DNA of 64,000 nt, taken from assembly GCA_030833525.1 (NCBI GenBank), contig JAURGZ010000001.1, positions 1-64,000 on the forward strand, read 5' to 3'. A program made the translations under genes and the position numbers. Below the pieces are notes generated by a model. The model made no database searches, was not told the DNA's origin, and saw only the letters and a list, made by a program, of their open reading frames with translations. Source of the DNA: Bacteroidota bacterium. GTDB taxonomy: Bacteria > Bacteroidota > Bacteroidia > NS11-12g > UBA955. Shown piece after piece: positions 9,776-19,674 of this stretch. The stretch's first letter is position 1; each line of letters begins with the position of its first letter.

Positions 9776-10147
9776 ATGGCGGCGAAATTGACTAGCGATG
9801 AACGCATCGCCCGAATGACCTTGTCTTCGGTGTATCCTTTGTATAGGCAAAAGGTAGAAAGAAAGGGGAGAGGCGAAGCCGAATTGAAAACAATCTTGGC
9901 TTGGTTCCTGGCTGTCCAGTTGGAAGAATTCGATGCTCTTTTGGCTGAGCCCATTTCCTTCGAAGCCCTATTTCAAAACCGCCAGCTATGCGCAGAAACG
10001 GAACTGGTTGGCGGTAGCATCTGCGGCATTCGCATTGCTGACATAGACAATGAACTCACTCAAAAGGTAAGGCGCTTGGATAAAATTGTAGATGAACTGG
10101 CGCAGGGTAAGGCGTTATCCAAAATCATGCGCAAGTTGGATGTATGA
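9776..10147 (+). CDS. DUF2200 family protein
   Basis: 'DERIARMTLSSVYPLYRQKVERKGRGEAEL...LVGGSICGIRIADIDNELTQKVRRLDKIVDELAQGK' matches remembered DUF2200 pattern. Confidence 0.8.
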   Translation: MAAKLTSDERIARMTLSSVYPLYRQKVERKGRGEAELKTILAWFLAVQLEEFDALLAEPISFEALFQNRQLCAETELVGGSICGIRIADIDNELTQKVRRLDKIVDELAQGKALSKIMRKLDV

Positions 10148-10183
10148 ATGCGTCGACGTTATTTGCCTGATGAGGCAAGGCAT

Positions 10184-10215
10184 AAAAAAAGCCCCGAGCA
10201 ATCGGGGCTTTTTTA
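10184..10215. terminator. Bidirectional intrinsic terminator between convergent genes
   Basis: AAAAAAAGCCCCGAgcaaTCGGGGCTTTTTT. Confidence 0.85.
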
Positions 10216-10230
10216 TGGAGCAAGAATGGA

Positions 10231-12678
10231 TTATTCGTGCCCTTCTTTGTCTTTGCAGCATGCCTTGGGAGCTTCCTCTTTTTTCTTGCAGCAATCTTTT
10301 TCGTCTTTTTTACAGTCTTGGCCGCTCTTGCAGTCCTTAGCCGGTTGACAAGCTGCGGTGCAAGGCATCAAGGCTCCGGTAGAATCAAAGTGGCTCATGC
10401 AAGCGGCCATCTCTTCTTCAGAGCAACCTTTGGCTTCACACTTGGCTTTGCACTGATCAGCGGTCATGCCTTCTTCGATGCACTCGTGTGCGGCACACAT
10501 GCCTTTGCTGTCACATTGTTCGGTTTTGGCTTCGCAGCCATCCATGTCTTGGCATTCGCCAGCAGAAGCACCCGAGATGTAGGGAGCGATGATCAAGGAA
10601 ACAATGGAAGTCAATTTGATCAAAATGTTCATGGAAGGACCACTGGTGTCTTTGAAAGGATCACCAACCGTATCACCGGTTACAGAGGCCTTGTGAGGCT
10701 CTGACTTCTTGTAGTATGTCTCGCCGTCGATGACTACCCCTTTTTCAAAAGATTTCTTGGCGTTGTCCCAAGCACCGCCGGCATTGTTTTGGAAAATACC
10801 CATCAATACGCCGCTTACGGTAATGCCGGCCAACATGCCACCCAATACCTCGGGTCCAAACAAGAAACCAACCAATACGGGAGACAACAAGGCAATGGCG
10901 CCAGGAGCCAACATTTCGCGAATAGAAGCTTTGGTCGAAATTTCTACACACTTCTCATATTCGGGTTCTGCTTTGTATTCCATGATGCCGGGAATCTCTT
11001 TGAATTGACGGCGAACTTCTTTGACCATGTCCATAGCGGCACGGCCTACGGCTGAAATAGCCAAAGCTGAGAAGATGAACGGTATCATGGCTCCGATGAA
11101 CAAGCCAGATAATACGTCGGCTTTGTAAATGTCAATGCTGTCAATGCCCGCTACACCTACGAAGGCGGCAAACAAGGCCAATGAGGTCAAGGCCGCTGAA
11201 GCGATGGCAAAACCTTTACCAGTAGCAGCAGTAGTGTTGCCTACGGCATCCAAAATGTCGGTACGACCGCGAACCTCTTCGGGCAATTCGCTCATTTCAG
11301 CAATACCGCCGGCATTGTCAGCGATAGGGCCGAAGGCGTCAATAGCCAACTGCATGGCTGTAGTGGCCATCATGCCCGCAGCCGCAATGGCTACACCGTA
11401 CAAACCGGCGAAGGCAAATGAACCGTAAATACCCGCAGCCAAAACCAAAATGGGGATCACGGTTGATTCCATACCAATGGCCAATCCGCCGATGATGTTA
11501 GTAGCGTGACCGGTAGCCGATTGTTGAATGATGCTGTTGACAGGGCGCTTACCCATAGCGGTATAGTATTCGGTAACAATGCTCATCAAAGCACCCACTA
11601 CCAAACCGACCATAATGGCTCCAAAAACTTGGCCTGAAGTGAAGATCACTCCGCGCAGTTCCATTTCAGCGGGCAACATCCAATCTACGATGAAGTAACA
11701 GGCTATGCCGGTGAAAATGATGGAAGACCAGTTGCCCATGTTCAAGGCGTTTTGAACATTGCCATCTTCGCCTTTGATGCGCACAAACCAGGTGCCCATG
11801 ATGGAGAAAACAATGCCCAAACCGGCGATCAACATGGGGAGCAAAATGGGGGACAAGCCACCGAAATTGTCTACCACAATGATTTCGCGACCCAAAACCA
11901 TGGTAGCCAAAATGGTAGCCACGTATGAGCCAAACAAATCGGCACCCATACCCGCAACGTCACCTACGTTATCACCCACGTTATCGGCGATGGTTGCAGG
12001 GTTGCGTGGATCGTCTTCGGGAATGCCGGCTTCTACTTTTCCTACCAAGTCAGCTCCCACGTCAGCAGCTTTTGTATAAATACCGCCACCCACGCGAGCG
12101 AACAACGCAATGGATTCAGCACCCAACGAGAAACCCGTCAATACTTCGATCGTACGTTCCATGCCTTCGGTGCCCATGCCTTCTCCAAACATTTTGTAGA
12201 AAATGATGAACAAACCGCCCAAACCCAATACGGCCAAACCGGCAACACCCAGACCCATAACGGTTCCTCCATTGAAGGAAACACGCAATGCATTGGGCAA
12301 GCTCGTTTTAGCAGCTTGAGTGGTACGAACGTTCGCTTTGGTTGCGATGTTCATGCCAAAATAGCCAGCGGTGGCAGAGAAAAATGCACCGATCAAGAAG
12401 GCTACGGCAATCAGCCAATGCGAATGAATGGCACGACCGTTAACTTCGGTGATGGTACCGCTGTAAGCCAACAAAACGGCGGCTACAATGGCGAAATAGC
12501 TTAACACTTTCCACTCGGCGCGCAAGAAAGCCATGGCGCCTTTGGCAATTTTGGAGGCCAGGTTTTGCATTTTTTCATCACCGGCGTCTTGCTTGCCTAC
12601 CCATGCGCTTTTCAGGGCCATCACGACGAGGCCTAATACACCCAGGGCGGGAATCAAATAAAGAATCGAACTGTTCAT
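10231..12678 (-). CDS. hppA: Membrane-bound cation-pumping pyrophosphatase (K+-dependent type by GNTTAAT motif) with Cys-rich C-terminal extension
   Basis: '[55 protein letters not shown]'; '[24 protein letters not shown]'; '[22 protein letters not shown]'. Confidence 0.97.
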   Translation of the reverse strand: MNSSILYLIPALGVLGLVVMALKSAWVGKQDAGDEKMQNLASKIAKGAMAFLRAEWKVLSYFAIVAAVLLAYSGTITEVNGRAIHSHWLIAVAFLIGAFFSATAGYFGMNIATKANVRTTQAAKTSLPNALRVSFNGGTVMGLGVAGLAVLGLGGLFIIFYKMFGEGMGTEGMERTIEVLTGFSLGAESIALFARVGGGIYTKAADVGADLVGKVEAGIPEDDPRNPATIADNVGDNVGDVAGMGADLFGSYVATILATMVLGREIIVVDNFGGLSPILLPMLIAGLGIVFSIMGTWFVRIKGEDGNVQNALNMGNWSSIIFTGIACYFIVDWMLPAEMELRGVIFTSGQVFGAIMVGLVVGALMSIVTEYYTAMGKRPVNSIIQQSATGHATNIIGGLAIGMESTVIPILVLAAGIYGSFAFAGLYGVAIAAAGMMATTAMQLAIDAFGPIADNAGGIAEMSELPEEVRGRTDILDAVGNTTAATGKGFAIASAALTSLALFAAFVGVAGIDSIDIYKADVLSGLFIGAMIPFIFSALAISAVGRAAMDMVKEVRRQFKEIPGIMEYKAEPEYEKCVEISTKASIREMLAPGAIALLSPVLVGFLFGPEVLGGMLAGITVSGVLMGIFQNNAGGAWDNAKKSFEKGVVIDGETYYKKSEPHKASVTGDTVGDPFKDTSGPSMNILIKLTSIVSLIIAPYISGASAGECQDMDGCEAKTEQCDSKGMCAAHECIEEGMTADQCKAKCEAKGCSEEEMAACMSHFDSTGALMPCTAACQPAKDCKSGQDCKKDEKDCCKKKEEAPKACCKDKEGHE

Positions 12679-12775
12679 AAATCTTGGCTATATACTATAG
12701 TAAGGGGCGCGAAATTAACCCTTTGCAGTGAAAACGTAAAAGGTTTCCACCAATCAGCCGCTAAACTTTTTAGTC

Positions 12776-14812
12776 TTAAGGCGTTTGAATGATCAAAGGT
12801 TGGCTGAATCTCACAGAGCTGAGTTCAAGCGAAAGGGAATAAATTCCGGGGGAAACAGCCCATTTCAATTGAGCTTGGCCTGCCGCGGAATTGACCTTGC
12901 CTTGGTGCAGCATTCGACCACTTGCATCGAGCAGTTCCCAATTCCATGGCCCATCGATGGGTAATCCCGCGATTTGAATCTCGCCCTGACTAGGCTGGGG
13001 GTATATGGAGAGGCTGGGGGAGGCCCACTCTTCACCAGAGGCCATGCGGGTGCTTCCAAACTGGGCAGCACTGGTTTGCCAATAGGTTCCTGAACCGGTT
13101 TCTATGAGCTCCACGCTTCGCACGGCGTACAGGGTTCCTGCATCGATGAGCATTCGGTCTTCAAAAACCAACTCGGTCAAGGGTTCGCGATTCAATTGGT
13201 ACCAGATGCGATTGACGGTATCAACTCGGTAAACGTTGTAGCCGGCTACGGTTTCGCTGCAAGCGTCCCAGCGCAGCCAATTGGAGCCCAATTGGCGTTG
13301 AACCCTCAGGGCCCCAGGTCGGGGACTTGGACTCATTTCCAGGGTTGGGTCGCCCATAAGGGCGATGAAAACGCCTTTCCAAGAGCCGTTGAACGAGCCG
13401 TTGAAGTAATCATTGACATTGTTTTGAGTGATGCGAGCTCCGTAGCCCATGTGCATACCCATGCCCATGTGGTGTACATACCATTTGGGAATGCCGCCCC
13501 AAAAACAGCTCAAACTGCCGGCAGCCAAGGCTGAACGCATCAGGTTGTTTTTGATGTCCCAATCGCCAAAATAACTGCCTGCAAGCATGGTGAAAGCATT
13601 GAAGAAACTGTCTTTTTGTGCCGCAAATTGAGCCGAAGTTCCCACTCCGTTGCAGCTGGTGTAGCTGCCGGCTCCGCAGCCATAGCTCCACAAATAGGAC
13701 CGATTTTTTTGACTACTGAGGTAGTCAGCGGCATCGTTGGTGCTAGACAGGGGCAACAAAGCAGCAAAATTGTGGTAGCCGCTAGAGGCTAAATTCAAGC
13801 CTGTAAAGTTGTTGTCGATCAGCGCGATCTTCTCAAATTGAGAGCGCTTCAGGCCGTAATGCCAATCCATGCTGCGTCGCAAATATTGGCGAGTCAAGGC
13901 GGTGTCGTCCTTGTTAAAGGCATCCATTTGGTAGAAATCGGCTCGGCCCATGTCCAATTCTACTTGGTTGGCTATGACACTTTGGTCGAATTTGCCATCA
14001 CCCGGGACATTGTGATGCCGCGTTTGATTGCCGGTGGTGCAACTCACGGTTTCGTCTGTGTAATTGCCTTTCAAGTCGCCGTAATAAGCATCGGCAGGCC
14101 ATGCACCGGTATGGTTTCCAACCCCTTCTACGTGTCCATCTGGCGGCGGACGATCGCCCGAATTGGAAAAGTAGCCACTGTAGGGCACGGGAACATGGCC
14201 TATGATGTACAAAGCGCTGGGCTGGAATTTGCTTTGATTGCAAAAGGCGAGAATTCGGGTTTTTACAGCCGCGGCGCTTTCGCCTCTGCCGGCGTACAGG
14301 CAGTCAGAAAACCAACCTCGTGCCAAGAGGTTCTCACGCAGTTCTTGTATGTCCTGAGATAAGGCACCTATATAAGCACTGTCGATGAGCAATAACATGT
14401 GGCCTCGCTGCGCTCGGCCAAAAAACCATGAACTATCAGGTGCTACCCGAAAAGCCTCATTGCCCGCATAGGTAAATCCAAAGGCTTCGAACCCGCCGCT
14501 GGTATTCACTTTGGCCACCAAGTATTCCATGGCTTGACCGGGAAGCAAGTCGGGATCGGTCCATGAAGTGTCGCCAGAAGTCCCGGAAATGTTGATCAAG
14601 GGACTGCCCCAATCGCCGTTGGTATGAATCAAGTTGCGTTTGTAGATGCGAAAGGTGCCGCTGTAGGTCTCGGGTTTCCATTCCAAGCGCAAACCATTTT
14701 CGCCCAATGCCTCTGCATGGAAACGATGAACCTGAGTTTTGGCGACTTGGGCTAGGAGAGAAGAGCCTGCCAAAAGTGCCAGCAACGAGCAAATTCGTGG
14801 GTTAATATTCAT
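12776..14812 (-). CDS. Secreted T9SS (type A sorting domain) protein; central region resembles a C25/gingipain-like fold
   Basis: Signal peptide MNINPRICSLLALLAGSSLLAQ; C-terminus 'SLSIYPQPSQGEIQIAGL...ELLDASGRMLHQGKV..GIYSLSLE'; 'ALYIIGHVPVPYSG...AWPADAYYGDL' and 'ALMGDPTLEM'. Confidence 0.75.
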   Translation of the reverse strand: MNINPRICSLLALLAGSSLLAQVAKTQVHRFHAEALGENGLRLEWKPETYSGTFRIYKRNLIHTNGDWGSPLINISGTSGDTSWTDPDLLPGQAMEYLVAKVNTSGGFEAFGFTYAGNEAFRVAPDSSWFFGRAQRGHMLLLIDSAYIGALSQDIQELRENLLARGWFSDCLYAGRGESAAAVKTRILAFCNQSKFQPSALYIIGHVPVPYSGYFSNSGDRPPPDGHVEGVGNHTGAWPADAYYGDLKGNYTDETVSCTTGNQTRHHNVPGDGKFDQSVIANQVELDMGRADFYQMDAFNKDDTALTRQYLRRSMDWHYGLKRSQFEKIALIDNNFTGLNLASSGYHNFAALLPLSSTNDAADYLSSQKNRSYLWSYGCGAGSYTSCNGVGTSAQFAAQKDSFFNAFTMLAGSYFGDWDIKNNLMRSALAAGSLSCFWGGIPKWYVHHMGMGMHMGYGARITQNNVNDYFNGSFNGSWKGVFIALMGDPTLEMSPSPRPGALRVQRQLGSNWLRWDACSETVAGYNVYRVDTVNRIWYQLNREPLTELVFEDRMLIDAGTLYAVRSVELIETGSGTYWQTSAAQFGSTRMASGEEWASPSLSIYPQPSQGEIQIAGLPIDGPWNWELLDASGRMLHQGKVNSAAGQAQLKWAVSPGIYSLSLELSSVRFSQPLIIQTP

Positions 14813-14858
14813 GGCACAGCAATTATACAAATTGCCTGAGACAAACAGGGAAAAGCCT

Positions 14859-14866
14859 TAAATTTG
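14859..14866 (+). promoter_or_regulatory. -7 element TAAATTTG upstream of nuoI
   Basis: cttAAATTTGCgcc, 61 nt before ATG. Confidence 0.45.
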
Positions 14867-14927
14867 CGCCGCGCGGGTGTGTGCTGCGAGCACAAGAAAA
14901 ACCCAGCATAAAGGCCAACAGAATTCA

Positions 14928-15473
14928 ATGGAGAAACTGAGCAATCGATCTAAGTTGGTGGTCAACAAAGAGATGAGCTTTTCAGAGCGCATCTATTTGC
15001 CAGCCATCCTCAAAGGAATGGCGATTACCTTGAAGCATTTTTTCAAGCCCGCCGCCACGGTGAAATATCCTGAGCAAACGCGCCCTATGTCTTCCATATA
15101 CCGAGGACAACACGTGTTGAAGCGCGATGAATCGGGTCGTGAGCGTTGCACCGCCTGCGGTTTGTGTGCAGTGGCTTGTCCTGCAGAAGCCATCACCATG
15201 GTGGCCTCTGAGCGCGAAAAAGGCGAGGAACATTTGTACCGGGAAGAGAAATATGCATCGACTTATGAAATCAACATGCTTCGTTGCATTTTTTGCGGTC
15301 TATGCGAAGAAGCTTGCCCCAAGCAAGCCATTTTCTTGACCGATCGCATTGTCGATGCTGATTTTGGTCGTGGCGAATTCATATACGGCAAAGACCGATT
15401 GGTAGAGCCCGTAGACGAGCGAGTGGATGTCTCAAAGCGCCAAGTTTGGTCCTATAACAACGAAAACGCATGA
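14928..15473 (+). CDS. nuoI: NADH-quinone oxidoreductase subunit I
   Basis: Two 4Fe-4S motifs CTACGLCAVACP and CIFCGLCEEACP. Confidence 0.95.
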   Translation: MEKLSNRSKLVVNKEMSFSERIYLPAILKGMAITLKHFFKPAATVKYPEQTRPMSSIYRGQHVLKRDESGRERCTACGLCAVACPAEAITMVASEREKGEEHLYREEKYASTYEINMLRCIFCGLCEEACPKQAIFLTDRIVDADFGRGEFIYGKDRLVEPVDERVDVSKRQVWSYNNENA

Positions 15474-16015
15474 GTTCTTTGCCCATTCCTTTTTTGGTCT
15501 TGTCTTTTTTGACCATTCTCTGCGCCTTGTATGTGGTTTCGAGTAAGAACCCCGTGCACAGCGTGTTGGCCTTAATCGTGGCTTTCTTTAGCATTTCAGC
15601 GCATTATGTGTTGTTGAATGCTCAGTTCTTGGCCATTGTCAACCTCATGGTCTACGCCGGCGCCATCATGGTGCTCTTCTTGTTCGTGCTCATGCTCCTG
15701 AATTTGGGTAAAGCCGCTGAGCCCATCAAGTCCAATGCCTGGGCCATTTCGGCCGCCATCTCTGCCGGAAGCATTTTGTTGATTTTAACCGCAGCCTTTC
15801 AGCGCAGCGGTGAACAAGTGTATCGCAACCCCTCAGACTCGGTGGGTTTGGTGAAAAATTTGGGTAAGGTCTTATTCGGGGAGTATTTGATACCCTTTGA
15901 ATTGTCTGGGGCTTTGTTCATAGGCGCCATGGTAGGGGCTGTTCTGCTCGGCAAGCGCGATTCGGGTGATCACGAATCGGCGGCCTTGGCTGAAGAGAAA
16001 GGAGAAAACGCATGA
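15470..16015 (+). CDS. nuoJ: NADH-quinone oxidoreductase subunit J
   Basis: 'SKNPVHSVLALIVAFFSISAHYVLLNAQFLAIVNLMVYAGAIMVLFLFVLMLLNL'. Confidence 0.95.
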   Translation: MSSLPIPFLVLSFLTILCALYVVSSKNPVHSVLALIVAFFSISAHYVLLNAQFLAIVNLMVYAGAIMVLFLFVLMLLNLGKAAEPIKSNAWAISAAISAGSILLILTAAFQRSGEQVYRNPSDSVGLVKNLGKVLFGEYLIPFELSGALFIGAMVGAVLLGKRDSGDHESAALAEEKGENA

Positions 16016-16332
16016 ATACTGTTTTTCAACAGGTTGATATAAGCCATTACATTTACCTCAGCACGGTGCTTTTCTGCATTGGATTGTTCGGGGTTTTGTT
16101 TCGGCGCAATGCCATCGTGCTTTTGATGTGCATCGAACTGATGCTCAATTCGGTGAATTTGTTGTTGACCGCATTTTCGACCTACATGGGCGATTCGAGT
16201 GGTCAACTTTTTGTGTTCTTTATCATGGTAGTAGCCGCAGCTGAAGCCGCTGTGGGTCTGGCCATTTTGGTGATGATTTACCGAAATACGCGCAGTACGA
16301 CTGTCAACTTCTTAAGCAATTTGAAAGGCTAA
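16012..16332 (+). CDS. nuoK: NADH-quinone oxidoreductase subunit K
   Basis: 'CIGLFGVLFRRNAIVLLMCIELMLNSVNLLLTAF...AAEAAVGLAILVMIYRNTRS'. Confidence 0.96.
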   Translation: MNTVFQQVDISHYIYLSTVLFCIGLFGVLFRRNAIVLLMCIELMLNSVNLLLTAFSTYMGDSSGQLFVFFIMVVAAAEAAVGLAILVMIYRNTRSTTVNFLSNLKG

Positions 16333-16334
16333 TC

Positions 16335-18218
16335 ATGGGATTGTATGCATTGATATTGTGGCCCTTGTTGGGTTTTGCCATCAACGGTTTGTTGGGTTCT
16401 AAGTTGCCCAAAACAGTGGTGGGAATGATCGGTACAGCGGCTGTACTCATTCCTTTTGTGAGTGCGGTTTCCATGTGGGGAGCCGTTCAAGAAGGTGCTT
16501 TAGTTAGCCGGGCCTTTACATTTTTACAAGTGGGCGATTTGCACATAGAGTTCAAACTGCTGCTCGATCGCTTGAGCCTGGTGATGGCCTTGGTGATTAC
16601 CGGTATTGGCACCTTGATTCACCTGTATTCCATGGCTTACATGGCTGAAGATGCCGGTTTTTATAAGTTTTTCGCTTACCTAAACCTGTTTGTATTCAAC
16701 ATGTTGATTTTGGTTCTGGGAGCCAATTTCATGATGCTTTTCTTCGGCTGGGAAGGGGTAGGACTTTGCTCTTACTTGCTCATTGGCTTTTGGTACCACA
16801 ACCCCGAATTTGGTTATGCAGCTCGCAAAGCCTTTGTGATGAACCGCATAGGTGACTTGGGCTTGTTGTTGGGACTGTTTTTGGTGATCCAACATTTTGG
16901 TAGTCTGGACTATCAAGTGGTATTCAGCGAGGTAGCCAAGGTGTCGCATCCTCAGTGGGTGTACACGAGCATCGCTGTTTTGTTGTTTATAGGTGCCATG
17001 GGTAAGAGTGCTCAAATTCCTTTGTACACTTGGTTGCCCGATGCCATGGCGGGTCCAACCCCTGTGTCAGCCCTGATTCACGCCGCTACCATGGTAACAG
17101 CCGGTGTCTATTTGGTGGTTCGCAGCGAGGCTTTATACGCATTGGCGCCAGTGGCCCGCGATTTGATATTGTACATAGGCTTGGCAACAAGCTTGATGGC
17201 GGCCTTCATCGGTTTGAAACAAAACGACATCAAAAAGGTGCTGGCCTATTCAACGGTTTCTCAGCTGGGTTTGATGTTCATCGCTTTGGGTTGCGGGGCT
17301 TATTCAGCCGCCATGTTCCATTTGGTGACCCACGCCTTCTTCAAAGCCCTGTTGTTTTTGGGCTCGGGTTCGGTCATTCACGGCATGCACCACGAACAAG
17401 ACATTCGCCGCATGGGCGGTTTGCGCAAGGCCATGCCCTTGACCTATTGGACCTTCTTAATCGGTACGCTGGCCATCAGCGGTTTCCCCTTCTTGTCAGG
17501 ATTCTTTTCCAAAGACGAAATTTTGCTTCACACCTTCCAACACAGCCCAGTGGTTTATGCCTTGGCCGTGTTTTCGGCTGGTTTGACTGGAATTTACATG
17601 TTCCGCATGTTTTTCTTGACGTTCCACGGTACGTATCGCAATTCGCATTATCCCTTTGAAAAAGTGCACGAAAGCCCAGCCTTGATGACCATTCCTTTGG
17701 CCATTTTGGCGGTTTTGAGTGTATTGGGAGGTTTGTTGAATTTGCCTCATTACTTAACCCATAACATGGCTGAGGGCTTGGCTCATTGGTTGGCCCCCTT
17801 GTTTGTTTTCGGTGACGCTAGCGTTCATGTGGAGGCTTCCACTGAATGGGCATTGCTGGGCGTTGCCGTCTCTGTTTTTGCCATTGCCTTCTTTTGGATG
17901 CGCCATAAATACATCAGCCAGGGAGCTGTAGCCGAAGAAGATGCAGATATGCCTGCTTCTGGGTCTGTGCTGGCTCACAAGTTTTACGTAGACGAGTTGT
18001 ACGATAGTTTGTTTGCTCGCCCTTTGCAGCGTCTAGGCGAGTGGATGTACCGAGTCTTGGATCGCAAGGGCTTTGTTCAAGGAACCGATGCCTTGGGAGC
18101 CATTACCCTCTGGAAAGCTAGAGTGGCAGCCCGTCTTCAATCGGGTAACATAGAATTGTATTTGATTATCATGGTGCTGGCAGCGGCGCTGATGTTGGGC
18201 CTGGAAATGTTTGCATAA
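16335..18218 (+). CDS. nuoL: NADH-quinone oxidoreductase subunit L
   Basis: 'MGKSAQIPLYTWLPDAMAGPTPVSALIHAATMVTAGVYLVVR'. Confidence 0.96.
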   Translation: MGLYALILWPLLGFAINGLLGSKLPKTVVGMIGTAAVLIPFVSAVSMWGAVQEGALVSRAFTFLQVGDLHIEFKLLLDRLSLVMALVITGIGTLIHLYSMAYMAEDAGFYKFFAYLNLFVFNMLILVLGANFMMLFFGWEGVGLCSYLLIGFWYHNPEFGYAARKAFVMNRIGDLGLLLGLFLVIQHFGSLDYQVVFSEVAKVSHPQWVYTSIAVLLFIGAMGKSAQIPLYTWLPDAMAGPTPVSALIHAATMVTAGVYLVVRSEALYALAPVARDLILYIGLATSLMAAFIGLKQNDIKKVLAYSTVSQLGLMFIALGCGAYSAAMFHLVTHAFFKALLFLGSGSVIHGMHHEQDIRRMGGLRKAMPLTYWTFLIGTLAISGFPFLSGFFSKDEILLHTFQHSPVVYALAVFSAGLTGIYMFRMFFLTFHGTYRNSHYPFEKVHESPALMTIPLAILAVLSVLGGLLNLPHYLTHNMAEGLAHWLAPLFVFGDASVHVEASTEWALLGVAVSVFAIAFFWMRHKYISQGAVAEEDADMPASGSVLAHKFYVDELYDSLFARPLQRLGEWMYRVLDRKGFVQGTDALGAITLWKARVAARLQSGNIELYLIIMVLAAALMLGLEMFA

Positions 18219-19674
18219 TATGGTATTGATTCTTCTGTCGCTCGCGACCGCTTTGTTGAGCTATTTGTTGGGTGCTCGATTGAACCGAATGACGGCCTTT
18301 GCTTTGGCCTTGTTGCCCGGTTTAGGAGCCTTGATTCTTGGAGTGGGTACCGTCGATCTCCCATGGTTCTCAGAGCACATTCGTTTGACATTGGCGCCCA
18401 ACCACTGGGGACTGGTTATGTTGGTTCTCACCAACGCCATGGTGCCCTTGATTGTCTTAGCCGGTTGGAGAGACGGTGTTCATTTCTCTTTGCAAGTAGC
18501 TTTGACCTTTTTCATGCAGGCAGCCTTGAACGGTGTGTTCATGGCCCAAGATGGATTGGCCTTTTACATTTTCTGGGAATTGGCATTGATACCCATTTAT
18601 TTCTTGGCCTTGCGCTTCAGTGAAGGCGATCGTTTTGCTGTTACCCTGAAGTTCTTCTTGTATACCTTCTTAGGTTCTTTGGCCATGTTGGCTTCTTTGT
18701 TCTATCTCTATAGCCAAACCGCTGTGGGAGATGACGGCCATCACAGTTTTGCTTATGCTGCCTTGCAAGCCGTTGAATTGAGCAGCACCGAGGGCTTTTG
18801 GGTAGGGCTGGGCTTGTTCTTGGCTTTCGCTGTCAAAATTCCCCTCATGCCTTTCCACGCTTGGCAGTCTGATACCTATACCCAAGCTCCAGCTGGAGGT
18901 ACCATGTTGCTTTCAGGCATCATGTTGAAAATGGGCTTGTATGGTTTGTTTGTGTGGTTCGTCGCCCTAGCACCAGAATCTTTGCGCTATGAATTCATTG
19001 CCGATTGGTTGAATTTCCGCGATCTGATTCTCATCATGGGTCTGGCCGGCATTTTGTATGGAGCTTTTATTGCCATGCGTCAAAACGATGCCAAGCGCTT
19101 GATCGCTTTTTCTTCTTTGTCGCACGTAGGCTTGATCGCCATGGCGCTGTTGACCTTGAAAAGCGATGGCACGAATGGAGCTGTTTTGCAGATGCTGGTG
19201 CACGGCATCAACGCCATAGGTTTGTTCATGGTCGTGGATATTGTGGAGCGTCGTCTGGGCCATCGCGATTTGACCCAAATGGGCGGATTCGCGAAATCAT
19301 CTCCCTTGTTCGCAGCTCTTACCTTGATCGTGGTATTGGGTACGGTGGCCGTTCCCTTGACCAATGGTTTTCCTGGAGAATTTCTCATGCTGAAAGCGGT
19401 ATACAATTCAGGAACCGGTGCCTGTGGCATTTTAGCCGCATTGACCATTGTTTTCTGTGCCGTTTACATGCTGCGATTCTTCCAGCTTTCGTTCATGGGT
19501 CCTGAAAAGCAAGTTTTAAGCCCTCTCAGCTGGAACGAAAAATGGGCATTGATGCTGATTGCAGGAATGGTTTTGTACTTAGGAGTTCAACCTCAAGTTG
19601 TTGTGGATTTTATACAGTCGAATACCGAACAATGGCTCAATGCCATTGCTGAAAGTGGAGGGATGTTGTCATGA
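18211..19674 (+). CDS. nuoM: NADH-quinone oxidoreductase subunit M
   Basis: 'AFAVKIPLMPFHAWQSDTYTQAPAGGTMLLSGIMLKMGLYGL'. Confidence 0.95.
   Translation: MHNMVLILLSLATALLSYLLGARLNRMTAFALALLPGLGALILGVGTVDLPWFSEHIRLTLAPNHWGLVMLVLTNAMVPLIVLAGWRDGVHFSLQVALTFFMQAALNGVFMAQDGLAFYIFWELALIPIYFLALRFSEGDRFAVTLKFFLYTFLGSLAMLASLFYLYSQTAVGDDGHHSFAYAALQAVELSSTEGFWVGLGLFLAFAVKIPLMPFHAWQSDTYTQAPAGGTMLLSGIMLKMGLYGLFVWFVALAPESLRYEFIADWLNFRDLILIMGLAGILYGAFIAMRQNDAKRLIAFSSLSHVGLIAMALLTLKSDGTNGAVLQMLVHGINAIGLFMVVDIVERRLGHRDLTQMGGFAKSSPLFAALTLIVVLGTVAVPLTNGFPGEFLMLKAVYNSGTGACGILAALTIVFCAVYMLRFFQLSFMGPEKQVLSPLSWNEKWALMLIAGMVLYLGVQPQVVVDFIQSNTEQWLNAIAESGGMLS

Noticed and set aside
12690-12702. CTATATACTATAG inverted repeat upstream of hppA
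   Set aside because: Five-bp A/T-rich arms are expected by chance in a promoter region.
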